DNA of 37,365 nucleotides from JBMOPD01 sp049323615. GTDB lineage: Bacteria; Bacillota; Desulfotomaculia; Desulfotomaculales; Desulfocucumaceae. How positions within the stretch are numbered: position 1 is the stretch's first letter; each line of letters starts with the position of its first letter. The notes under the pieces are model-generated. The model saw nothing but the letters and a program-made list of their open reading frames with translations. It ran no database searches and was not told the DNA's origin. The stretch lies in the NCBI GenBank assembly GCA_049323615.1, contig JBMOPD010000067.1:1-37365 (forward strand), in the 5' to 3' direction. Shown piece by piece: positions 7,913 through 14,267 of the stretch. The translations under genes and the position numbers were made by a program.

Positions 7913-8086
7913 AGCCTGGGGGATGCCCTGCGGCCCGGCTGCATCGCCGACGCCACCGACCGGGGACAGATCCAGGAGCTGCTGGTGCTGGGGGAACTTG
8001 TACGCCGCTGCCGGGAGGCCGGGGTGCAGGTCATTGTGGAGGGGCCCGGGCACGTGCCCATGGACCAGGTGGCAGCTCTGGCCGGA
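7913..8086 (+). pseudogene. thiC: Internal fragment of thiC (phosphomethylpyrimidine synthase)
   Basis: About 58 codons give S-L-G-D-A-L-R-P-G-C-I-A-D-A-T-D, then I-Q-E-L-L-V-L-G-E-L and G-V-Q-V-I-V-E-G-P-G-H-V-P-M-D-Q-V. This is the conserved central stretch of ThiC, the radical-SAM enzyme that makes the thiamine pyrimidine. Both ends are cut: PIN-gene debris lies upstream and the sequence becomes integrase downstream, with the frame kept open across the junction. It cannot encode a functional enzyme, because the Fe-S cluster cysteines at the C-terminus are absent. Confidence 0.85.
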
Positions 8087-8089
8087 GGG

Positions 8090-8890
8090 CGGGCGGACAA
8101 TAAAAAATCTTTAGGGACGTCGCTTTCCCCGACAACGGTTCTTTTTCACCACCGGGTTATAAGGGAAGCCCTTCACCACGCGGTAAGACTGGGGCTAGTG
8201 GACCGGAACGTGGCTGATGCGGCGATACCCCCAAGAAAGGCCCACAATGAAATGCAGGTGCTGCCGGAGGAAGAAATTCAAAAATTTCTCGGCCTGTTTA
8301 AAAGCAGTTACCTGTACATGCCTGTTTATCTGGCTCTAATGACAGGCATGAGTGCTGGAGAGATATTGGCCCTTACCTGGCAGAATGTTGACTTGAAAAA
8401 TGGGATTATAAACGTAAGACAGTCATTAAGGCAACGTAAAGTAGGGTACCCGGAATTCCAGAGGCCTAAGACAAAAGGAAGCAGGCGGGCTGTGGAGATA
8501 TCTCCGATGGTGATCAGGGTGCTTAAAGAGCACAAAGTGATACAAGCCAAGGAGAAACTGGCCTCTACAGGTTATAAAAACTTTAACCTGATCTGTGCCA
8601 AACCGGATGGGGGGCCTATAAATCCCGGTACCATGTCTGGAAGGTTTTACAAAACTACAAGGAGAGCCGGAATCAGCCTGTGCTTTCACGCTCTAAGGCA
8701 CTGTCATGCAACCTATCTGCTGAAGGCCGGGGTAAATCCCAAAATTGTTTCAGAGCGGCTGGGGCATTCATCAGTCAGGCAAACCCTTGATATATACAGT
8801 CATGTAATCCCGGGAATGCAGCGTGAGGCCGCTTTGGGACTTGAAGAAAGATTATTTGGCGCAGGAAAAAAATTGTTGGCCTTTGATTAA
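8090..8890 (+). pseudogene. Tyrosine recombinase (phage-type integrase), N-terminally truncated and missing the first catalytic Arg
   Basis: The frame continuous with the thiC fragment gives the end of a core-binding domain (F-H-H-R-V-I-R-E-A-L-H-H-A-V) and then a whole catalytic domain. The box II residues are present: H-A-L-R-H-C-H-A-T-Y-L-L with His and Arg, L-G-H-S-S-V-R-Q-T-L with the second His, and D-I-Y-S-H-V with the nucleophile Tyr. Box I, usually G-M-R-R-G-E-I-L-A-L, reads G-M-S-A-G-E-I-L-A-L, so the first catalytic arginine is a serine. The N-terminal arm-binding domain and most of the core-binding domain are missing. It is therefore almost certainly inactive. It lies next to a tRNA-Cys fragment, its likely former target. 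Confidence 0.85.
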
Positions 8891-8930
8891 GGTAGTGCTT
8901 CATACTTGTTCACAGGAGTACGGGTAGTAT

Positions 8931-8951
8931 GTGACGAAATTGTGACGAAAT
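8931..8951 (+). repeat. Tandem direct repeat GTGACGAAAT (two copies, 11-base period)
   Basis: GTGACGAAAT occurs at 8931-8940 and 8942-8951, just after the integrase stop. A related pair (GTGATCAAAT twice) lies at 9174-9193 on the other side of the tRNA fragment. The arrangement looks like arm-type binding sites for the integrase. Confidence 0.6.
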
Positions 8952-8961
8952 TTTTTCAAAA

Positions 8962-8998
8962 GAAAAAGGCAAGCACTTCCAGCCTTGAAATGCTTGCC
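8962..8998 (-). terminator. Rho-independent terminator downstream of the tRNA-Cys fragment
   Basis: GGCAAGCA at 8968-8975 pairs with TGCTTGCC at 8991-8998. On the minus strand the stem is followed by a T run (complement of 8963-8967). It stands 14 bases beyond the 3' end of the tRNA fragment, as expected for the original tRNA terminator. Confidence 0.75.
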
Positions 8999-9011
8999 AA
9001 TACTGAGTTTC

Positions 9012-9057
9012 TGGAGGCGACACCCGGATTTGAACCGGGGAGTGGAGGATTTGCAGT
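9012..9057 (-). tRNA. 3' half of tRNA-Cys(GCA), attachment-site remnant
   Basis: Read on the minus strand, the sequence runs from the anticodon loop CTGCAAA (anticodon GCA) through the variable region and T-arm (CCGGGTTCAAAT-type: GGTTCAAATCC) to GTCGCCTCCA, with CCA encoded. This matches the 3' half of tRNA-Cys. Identity stops abruptly at the anticodon loop: the expected 5' half (acceptor strand, D-arm) is absent from the adjacent sequence at 9058-9100. A break at this point is typical of tyrosine-integrase crossover in the anticodon loop, so this is best read as one end of an integrated element (attL/attR). Confidence 0.8.
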
Positions 9058-9173
9058 ACCATTAAATGGAAATTGGATTTTGTTGCCAGCCCGGAAACCG
9101 GTATGATTACGGGATATGTTATTTTATGGAAATCCTCGGAGTGCTGTCAATTCTGTCGGTTTTGGCAGCGTTC

Positions 9174-9193
9174 GTGATCAAATGTGATCAAAT
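9174..9193 (+). repeat. Tandem direct repeat GTGATCAAAT (two copies, 10-base period)
   Basis: GTGATCAAAT at 9174-9183 and 9184-9193 is followed by TTTATG. It resembles the GTGACGAAAT pair at 8931-8951, which is followed by TTTTTC. Together they bracket the tRNA-Cys fragment. Confidence 0.6.
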
Positions 9194-9256
9194 TTTATGA
9201 CCCGTCGCCCTACCGAAATAAGGGGTAGTTACAACTTAATATTCACTGACCAATAA

Positions 9257-9283
9257 GCCCGGCGCAGGTGCCGGGTGTTTTTC
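9257..9283 (+). terminator. Rho-independent terminator
   Basis: CCCGGC-gcaggt-GCCGGG at 9258-9275 is followed by TGTTTTT. No intact plus-strand gene lies immediately upstream, so it probably served a gene lost with the att rearrangement. Confidence 0.75.
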
Positions 9284-9322
9284 TGGTATAAGAAAAGCAT
9301 GATTTTCTTTGGGGGAATAAAG

Positions 9323-10102
9323 ATGAGACTGAAGGCCGCAGAGTTGCCGGACAGGCTTATACGTCCCATGGATCTGCCTTCACCCGTCAAGGGTCAAACA
9401 TTTGATGAATATGCAGGCCTTCAGGGAGAGAATTATTCCCTGGGCTTGAAATATGAGTGGGAGCAAATGGGGGGTATTAAGCTGCCCGGGTTACGCCGGG
9501 TGGGTATAGTTACAGGTGCTCAGTTCAAATTGGCCGGCGGTTGGCTTTATGAATTTCCTTTATCTTTAAACAAAATGCATCTGTTTTATCCGGAACTCAA
9601 GGGGAAAATGGCCTCTTTGAGAAAAATGGCAAGAATAAGCTTCTATGATTTGTATGAAATACCCGCGTTCATGTTATTGACCGTTATTGAAAGTATGAAA
9701 AAAAGTGGATCTTCATTTTTGGGAGTAAGTCAGGATTCCCGCCTGTATTATATGAACCTGCGCACTTTATTAATGAGTTATTTTGATTGTTATGGGTATT
9801 GGCATCCCGGCACTAAAGATGTGACTTTGCCCGGCTTCTTAGATATTGAATGGTTAATGCAGGATAGCCGTATTATTGAATACAATTGCGCCAGGCTCAA
9901 GCAAATTGTTTTATTGCAAGCTTTTTACTGGCTGAAAAATTATGCTCTAGCCTATTGCTTTCAAAAAGAGGGCGTACCCTGGGATGATGAATTGGATCCT
10001 GAAATCTCCAGCCAAATCAATGACTGGTATGATTTTAACCAGATAGGTTACTATCTGGAAGAGGCTGTACTGGTTCCGCGGAGGAAATTGGCACTGGTTT
10101 GA
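9323..10102 (+). CDS. Hypothetical protein
   Basis: A 259-residue protein whose ATG at 9323 follows GGGGGAA. It is rich in tyrosine, tryptophan and leucine (F-D-C-Y-G-Y-W-H-P-G near residue 150, N-D-W-Y-D-F-N-Q-I-G-Y-Y near 240). It has no signal peptide, and I see no motif that names it. A short, weakly hydrophobic helix (I-P-A-F-M-L-L-T-V-I) lies near residue 115, but it does not look like a membrane protein overall. It is followed after 17 bases by a truncated secreted-protein gene. Codon use and the Shine-Dalgarno support a real gene. The function is unknown. Confidence 0.65.
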   Translation: MRLKAAELPDRLIRPMDLPSPVKGQTFDEYAGLQGENYSLGLKYEWEQMGGIKLPGLRRVGIVTGAQFKLAGGWLYEFPLSLNKMHLFYPELKGKMASLRKMARISFYDLYEIPAFMLLTVIESMKKSGSSFLGVSQDSRLYYMNLRTLLMSYFDCYGYWHPGTKDVTLPGFLDIEWLMQDSRIIEYNCARLKQIVLLQAFYWLKNYALAYCFQKEGVPWDDELDPEISSQINDWYDFNQIGYYLEEAVLVPRRKLALV

Positions 10103-10119
10103 TTTGAGGGTGTTTATAT

Positions 10120-10269
10120 ATGGGATACGTCACGTTAAAGATTAAAGTTGTCTTTATTATCACGGTTGTTTGTGCGTCCAGCTTTTTGAGCGGCATTAAC
10201 GCTATATTTGCCGCTTCTGCTTTTGATGACCAGTACGGAGTATTTTACCGTCACGGCCGGGTATTCGGG
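10120..10269 (+). pseudogene. Truncated paralogue of the secreted protein at 12811
   Basis: The first 50 codons (signal peptide, A-A-S-A-F-D-D-Q-Y-G-V-F-Y-R-H-G-R-V-F-G) match the start of the gene at 12811-14004 almost residue for residue, with a similar ribosome binding region (GGGTGTTT). Homology stops at about 10269. The frame then runs to a stop at 10374 through unrelated sequence. It is a remnant of a duplication. Confidence 0.8.
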
Positions 10270-10333
10270 TCTATTCAGACAGAAATTCAGACAGCTCGCG
10301 GGGTACGGAAGCCATGCGGGGCAAGTATTTTAA

Positions 10334-10480
10334 GGCGGAAAGAACAAATGTGTGGAGAATTTTTTAGATGTTAACCATACAGGAGTTTACATTGATAAAG
10401 TTGTTGGTTATCATATAGGTAACAAACAATATTGTATTATTAAAAAGATGTTGGTTAAAAACCCGGGGGGCTTTGTATGA
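10334..10480 (+). pseudogene. 3' remnant of an unidentified gene
   Basis: A frame open from 10334 encodes V-E-N-F-L-D-V-N-H-T-G-V-Y-I-D-K-V-V-G-Y-H-I-G-N and ends in a TGA that overlaps the ATG of the next gene in an ATGA arrangement (10477-10480). The coupling overlap suggests a genuine C-terminus whose N-terminal part was lost next to the truncated paralogue. I do not recognise the family. Confidence 0.4.
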
Positions 10481-10776
10481 CTGTTATAAAAGATGTGCTT
10501 AGAGACGAATTGAATAGGCTCGAAAGAATGAGGGTTGCCTATAACAAGAAATTAGAGGAATTGCCGAAAGGGGTTCTGGTAATTAAAAGAATACGTAACA
10601 GGAAGTACCATTACTTACAGTACAGGGATGGCGGTAAGATTAAGAGTGTTTATATCAGAAAAGATATGGTTCCGGAATATGAGAAACTGATTAAACAAAG
10701 AATGGAACACCAAAAAAGTCTGAAGAACATAAATAATGAAATAGATTTTGTAAATAAGGCTTTAAAACTGAGGTAG
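10477..10776 (+). CDS. Small conserved-looking protein, first partner of a nucleotidyltransferase-like gene
   Basis: A 99-residue, basic protein with a coiled-coil-like N-terminus (D-E-L-N-R-L-E-R-M-R-V-A-Y-N-K-K-L), a central beta segment R-N-R-K-Y-H-Y-L-Q-Y-R-D-G-G-K-I-K-S-V-Y-I and a second helix (Y-E-K-L-I-K-Q-R-M-E). The Y-Y/H-L-Q-Y-R-x-G-x-K-x-K-S pattern is typical of small proteins found beside nucleotidyltransferase-like genes. Here the next gene starts two bases after the stop. It resembles an antitoxin-like or DNA/RNA-binding partner, but its role is unproven. Confidence 0.6.
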   Translation: MTVIKDVLRDELNRLERMRVAYNKKLEELPKGVLVIKRIRNRKYHYLQYRDGGKIKSVYIRKDMVPEYEKLIKQRMEHQKSLKNINNEIDFVNKALKLR

Positions 10777-10857
10777 AGATGGAAAGGCAAAAGGAAATAT
10801 TCTGGGAAACCTTAAGCACGTTTCAGGAAATCGGCCTGCTGGAGAATTTAATGCTAG

Positions 10858-12393
10858 CAGCCTGTCTATGAATTAGGTTAGACAAAACAGTCGGGTCGAA
10901 GATTACTTGGTCATCAGATTTAATTTCTTTTGAAAAAACAGGGGAATTATCCCCGACGTCAGGTGGTTGAGAGCATTACCCTGTCTCCGTACCGATATAG
11001 CTTCAAAATGTTATGCGTAAGGCAAAGGAGTAGCCACTCACCGCGAACTTTTTCCAGCCCCCGGAGAAGGAACCGGCGGAAATTCCGGATCTCTTTTATC
11101 TGGCCAAAGACTGGTTCAACTGTTTGCTTTCTTAAACCATATTTTGCCCAGCCGGCCTTCGTCCTTAATTTACGTCTCATTCGGTCGGGCAGCGGCAGAT
11201 CCACCGGTATCCTACCTTTGGGTGCCGGTTCAGGGGTACAGTGATGTTTTATTTTCTCACCGGGAATATATGCGTCAGTCTTACCATTAAGCCAGTTTAG
11301 ATTTTCCTGACTGAAATATCCTGCGTCAGCGGAGAGTTCTCTGGGATAACAGCCTATGTTTTGATTCGTTTTTTCCACCATCATCGGTAAGTGCTGGCTA
11401 TCTGCAGCCTGGTTGGTTACATCCGCCGCCAGTATTATCTGGCTTTTGGAATCAACTACTGCCTGGGCATTGTATGCCTGAACGAAAGCCTTATCGGAAT
11501 TCATCATTATCCTTGATTCCGGGTCGGTGAAGTTGCGCTGGGCTTTGTCGTCGGGCTCACCGGTCTTCTTTTTATATTTGACCTTTCCCTTTGGTGGCAC
11601 CGGGGGATCATCGTCTTTGTCGTTAACCTTTTTGTTATCTTCATCCCGGGACTGTCTGGCTTCTTCTTCCAGGGCGGCTTTCGCTTCTCTGATTTTGGCC
11701 AGCCTGGTTTCCTGGTAAGCCAATTCTTCGGGGAGTTCATCACCCTGGCGGTCATAGCCGTAAAGCCTGTCTTCTTTTAAATCTATGTGGTTGGCTTTTT
11801 CAAGGAGTTTCTTAATCTCCTTTTCCAGCCTCTGTTCTTCGGTCTTCATGCGGCCATAACTCATGGCCTTATACTTGGAGGCGTTGGCGTTTATCTTGGT
11901 GCCGTCCAAGGAAGCATGTTTTAATCCTACTAACCCGGCCTTCTCACATAGTTTTAGAATTTGAGCAAAAATGCCAGGTAAAGATTTTATATGACGCCGC
12001 CTGAATTCGTTGATGGTGCGAAAGTCCGGCCTGTTTCCGCCGGCCAGTACTACAAAGGTCACTTCTTCATAAACAGCTGCGGCTATTTTTCTGGATGAAA
12101 ATACTCCCCGACAGTAGGCATAGAACAGGATCTTGGTCATAAGTGCCGGATGAAATGGTGGTTGACCCCTTGAATCTTTTTCATATTCTTTCTCAATTGA
12201 GGTCAAGTCAAGGTTATCGACCAAGTCACTGATGAAGAAGATGATATGGTTTTTTGGTAGCCATTCCTGCGGAGCCGGCGGGAATAAGTATATTTGGTTG
12301 TGGTTGTACGGTTTGTATCCTTTTTTCATAATGGTAAATATTTCGGGATTTATAGGTAGTTTTCCTGTTTTCTGTTAATACTCAGACAGGCTG
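10858..12393 (-). mobile_element. IS1182-family insertion sequence
   Basis: The element is 1536 bases long with terminal inverted repeats CAGCCTGTCT (left end, 10858-10867) and AGACAGGCTG (right end, 12384-12393), flanked by the direct repeat CTAG at 10854-10857 and 12394-12397. Removing the element and one CTAG restores the interrupted reading frame, which confirms the boundaries. Confidence 0.9.
10959..12329 (-). CDS. IS1182-family DDE transposase
   Basis: A 456-residue transposase. The N-terminal DUF772-type domain (L-F-P-P-A-P-Q-E-W-L-P, then F-H-P-A-L-M-T-K-I-L-F-Y-A-Y) precedes a DDE domain with S-L-D-G-T-K-I-N-A-N-A (first Asp), E-L-S-A-D-A-G-Y-F-S (second Asp) and V-E-P-V-F-G-Q-I-K (Glu). 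The C-terminus R-G-L-E-K-V-R-G-E-W-L-L-L-C is typical. A charged linker (E-D-N-K-K-V-N-D-K-D-D-D) splits the DDE domain near residues 235-270. The frame is intact and the ends are intact, so the element may be mobile. Confidence 0.92.
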   Translation of the reverse strand: MKKGYKPYNHNQIYLFPPAPQEWLPKNHIIFFISDLVDNLDLTSIEKEYEKDSRGQPPFHPALMTKILFYAYCRGVFSSRKIAAAVYEEVTFVVLAGGNRPDFRTINEFRRRHIKSLPGIFAQILKLCEKAGLVGLKHASLDGTKINANASKYKAMSYGRMKTEEQRLEKEIKKLLEKANHIDLKEDRLYGYDRQGDELPEELAYQETRLAKIREAKAALEEEARQSRDEDNKKVNDKDDDPPVPPKGKVKYKKKTGEPDDKAQRNFTDPESRIMMNSDKAFVQAYNAQAVVDSKSQIILAADVTNQAADSQHLPMMVEKTNQNIGCYPRELSADAGYFSQENLNWLNGKTDAYIPGEKIKHHCTPEPAPKGRIPVDLPLPDRMRRKLRTKAGWAKYGLRKQTVEPVFGQIKEIRNFRRFLLRGLEKVRGEWLLLCLTHNILKLYRYGDRVMLSTT

Positions 12394-12769
12394 CTAGTGG
12401 GAAGTTGGGCTGAATATATATATCAATTTTGCCTTAAAGACTTTTTTCCTATAATAAGGACCAGAGATATGGACTTTTTGATTAAGAATATCAGGAGGCC
12501 GACTAGAAAGATCTGCACAAATTAATCATAAATGACCATCGGCATGTGGATAAAAAAGAAAAAGATATCGAATCTGTAATAAATCTTCTTGAATACATAA
12601 AACAGGACAAAGAACCATTAGAAAACTTAAAATCCTTATATGAAAAGGGGCTTACAAAAAAGCAGAAGTATAAGGTGGATACCGTATGTAACGAGAGACG
12701 AATTAAACTTTTTTGATTGTCTGCCAATGATGCAGGCTTTTTATTTTTTCATTCCAAAGGGAACTGTTT

Positions 12770-12795
12770 CCTGACATGGTCAGGATTATTTTTTT
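12770..12795 (+). terminator. Probable terminator before the secreted-protein gene
   Basis: CCTGAC-atg-GTCAGG forms a six-base-pair stem followed by ATTATTTTTTT. It lies 54 bases after the end of the disrupted nucleotidyltransferase gene. Confidence 0.6.
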
Positions 12796-12810
12796 AAAGG
12801 GTGTTTTTAT

Positions 12811-14004
12811 ATGAGATGCATGAAGTTAAAGATTAAAAATGTTTTTATTATCACGGTTGTTTATGCGTCCTGCTTTTTGAGCGGCATTAACGCTGTATTT
12901 GCCGCTTCAGTTTTTGATAACCAGTACGGTGTATTTTACCGCCACGGCCGGGTGTTCGGCAAGATAGTCAATTACGACCCGGAGCGGGACCTGGTCATAG
13001 CATTCGGTTCCATATTCGTCTCAGAACCGGGCGGCCAGTGGCGGCCGGTGGAGTCGCGAAAGTTCCACCTGGTGAAACCGGCCGGCAATGACATGCGGGA
13101 AACCCTGACTGCTTCTGTTGGCAGAACAGCCGGCATAGAGGGTCAATTGACGGCATGGCCCGGGCAGAAGGAAGAGATTCTGGAGGCAAGGTCGGTGGAT
13201 TTCCATGATTACCGGATAGAAACCCCGCCGTGGTATGCCTTCGGAGTAACAATCCGGCCGGAGAAGATATATAAGTTTAATCTTAACAACGTTACAGATC
13301 TTGTTGATGTGCTGGCCGGATTGCGGCAGTCTGCTGATATTCCGCAAAACGTAAGGCTTACTGAGGATGAAATGTTAAAAACAAGAAGTCGTATTACCGG
13401 CTCCGAGCCTGAAGAGCGGGAGTTATTGTTTCGGGTCAAAAGAGAGATTGAAAGAAGCTGGAACGAGAAGTGGTGTGTAGCCAGGGACAGGCAGGCTGCG
13501 GATGAACTGCGCGCGGGCGTGGGTGGCTGGCAGTTTTACCAGGGCCTTCTCGGCTACGGTAACAGCTATATCTCCGGTGCGCCGGTAATCCGCAGGGACA
13601 TCACCGCTTTCATGGACGCCGTCAGGCCGGGCGGTGGTACTCCCAGGGAATCCGGTCCGGCGGTAATGTGCGCCTATATTGTTATTGAGCGGGACCAGTC
13701 CGGAAAAATCATTAAAGTTACGGCGTCCGGTGCCCTTTACGACAGTGCTTCCGGTTTGCTGGAGGCGATGAAAAACCCGGCCGGGCTGAATCTGGAAACC
13801 TGGCGCCTAGAAGGGTGGGATCAGGAAGCGGCAGAGATGATGGAAGGAAAGCTCTGCTGGATCTCCGGCAGCAGGGTACTTGTATATGAAACCGACCCGA
13901 AGACAAGTGGGAGTCACCTGGTCGATCAGTACTTTGCCCTGGACAGGTACCTTACCAGGGACGGCTTCGAAAATGTGCTGGACGTATTAAAAGCATTCCT
14001 GTAA
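12811..14004 (+). CDS. Secreted hypothetical protein
   Basis: A 397-residue protein. Residues 1-33 form a signal peptide: basic start, hydrophobic V-F-I-I-T-V-V-Y-A-S-C-F-L-S-G-I, then a likely cleavage after A-V-F-A-A-S. The mature part opens V-F-D-N-Q-Y-G-V-F-Y-R-H-G-R-V-F-G-K and is mixed alpha/beta with no motif I recognise. The Cys in A-S-C-F lies within the hydrophobic stretch and does not form a convincing lipobox. The ATG has AAAGGGTG seven bases upstream. A truncated paralogue of its first 50 codons lies 2.5 kb upstream. The function is unknown; it should act at or outside the membrane. Confidence 0.65.
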   Translation: MRCMKLKIKNVFIITVVYASCFLSGINAVFAASVFDNQYGVFYRHGRVFGKIVNYDPERDLVIAFGSIFVSEPGGQWRPVESRKFHLVKPAGNDMRETLTASVGRTAGIEGQLTAWPGQKEEILEARSVDFHDYRIETPPWYAFGVTIRPEKIYKFNLNNVTDLVDVLAGLRQSADIPQNVRLTEDEMLKTRSRITGSEPEERELLFRVKREIERSWNEKWCVARDRQAADELRAGVGGWQFYQGLLGYGNSYISGAPVIRRDITAFMDAVRPGGGTPRESGPAVMCAYIVIERDQSGKIIKVTASGALYDSASGLLEAMKNPAGLNLETWRLEGWDQEAAEMMEGKLCWISGSRVLVYETDPKTSGSHLVDQYFALDRYLTRDGFENVLDVLKAFL

Positions 14005-14033
14005 TTAAGTAGAGAGGGGTTGACCAATCAAAA

Positions 14034-14087
14034 GACCTCCTGGTACAAAGGAGTTGTCAAAAAATCCTTAATAAAGTACCGGAGGTC
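14034..14087 (+). repeat. Inverted repeat of an IS110 leader remnant
   Basis: GACCTCC-t-GGTAC (14034-14046) is complementary to GTACC-GGAGGTC (14076-14087). It sits directly before the IS110 coding remnant, so it probably belonged to the element's non-coding end. Confidence 0.5.
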
Positions 14088-14094
14088 GAGATTG

Positions 14095-14175
14095 ATGAAC
14101 AAGAGGACCAGCAATTTAACCCAGATCCGTACCAATCCTGATAGTAGGTGTGGACATTGCTAAAAACTCACTGGG
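14095..14175 (+). pseudogene. N-terminal remnant of an IS110-family recombinase
   Basis: ATG at 14095 begins M-N-K-R-T-S-N-L-T-Q-I-R-T-N. After a one-frame shift the sequence gives L-I-V-G-V-D-I-A-K-N-S, the hallmark first catalytic segment of DEDD recombinases. Nothing further of the enzyme remains. Confidence 0.6.
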
Positions 14176-14267
14176 CGCGGATGCTGGATGGGCGGATGGG
14201 AATTGATAGACACTCCATTCATCGCTAACCTGCCGCAACCTATCTTTGTATCATAATAGTGTAAAAC

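Larger units (their letters stand above)
10779..12716 (+). pseudogene. Nucleotidyltransferase-like gene split by an IS1182-family insertion and internally deleted
   Basis: The gene starts with ATG at 10779 (M-E-R-Q-K-E-I-F-W-E-T-L) and is interrupted at CTAG (10854-10857). Joining across the element at one CTAG restores the frame exactly: ...L-L-E-N-L-M-L-V-G-S-W-A-E-Y-I-Y-Q-F, then I-R-T-R-D-M-D-F-L-I. This is the G-S-W and D-x-D core of a nucleotidyltransferase fold. At about 12505 the sequence changes frame and reads K-D-L-H-K-L-I-I-N-D-H-R and onward to a stop at 12714-12716, which looks like the C-terminus of the same protein with the middle part deleted. The gene is therefore dead twice over. 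Confidence 0.75.

Noticed and set aside
9012..9100. Complete tRNA gene
   Set aside because: The 5' acceptor strand and D-arm are absent. Only the half from the anticodon loop to CCA is present.
8931..9193. CRISPR array
   Set aside because: There are only two short copies per site with 0-1-base gaps and no spacers. No cas genes occur in the window.
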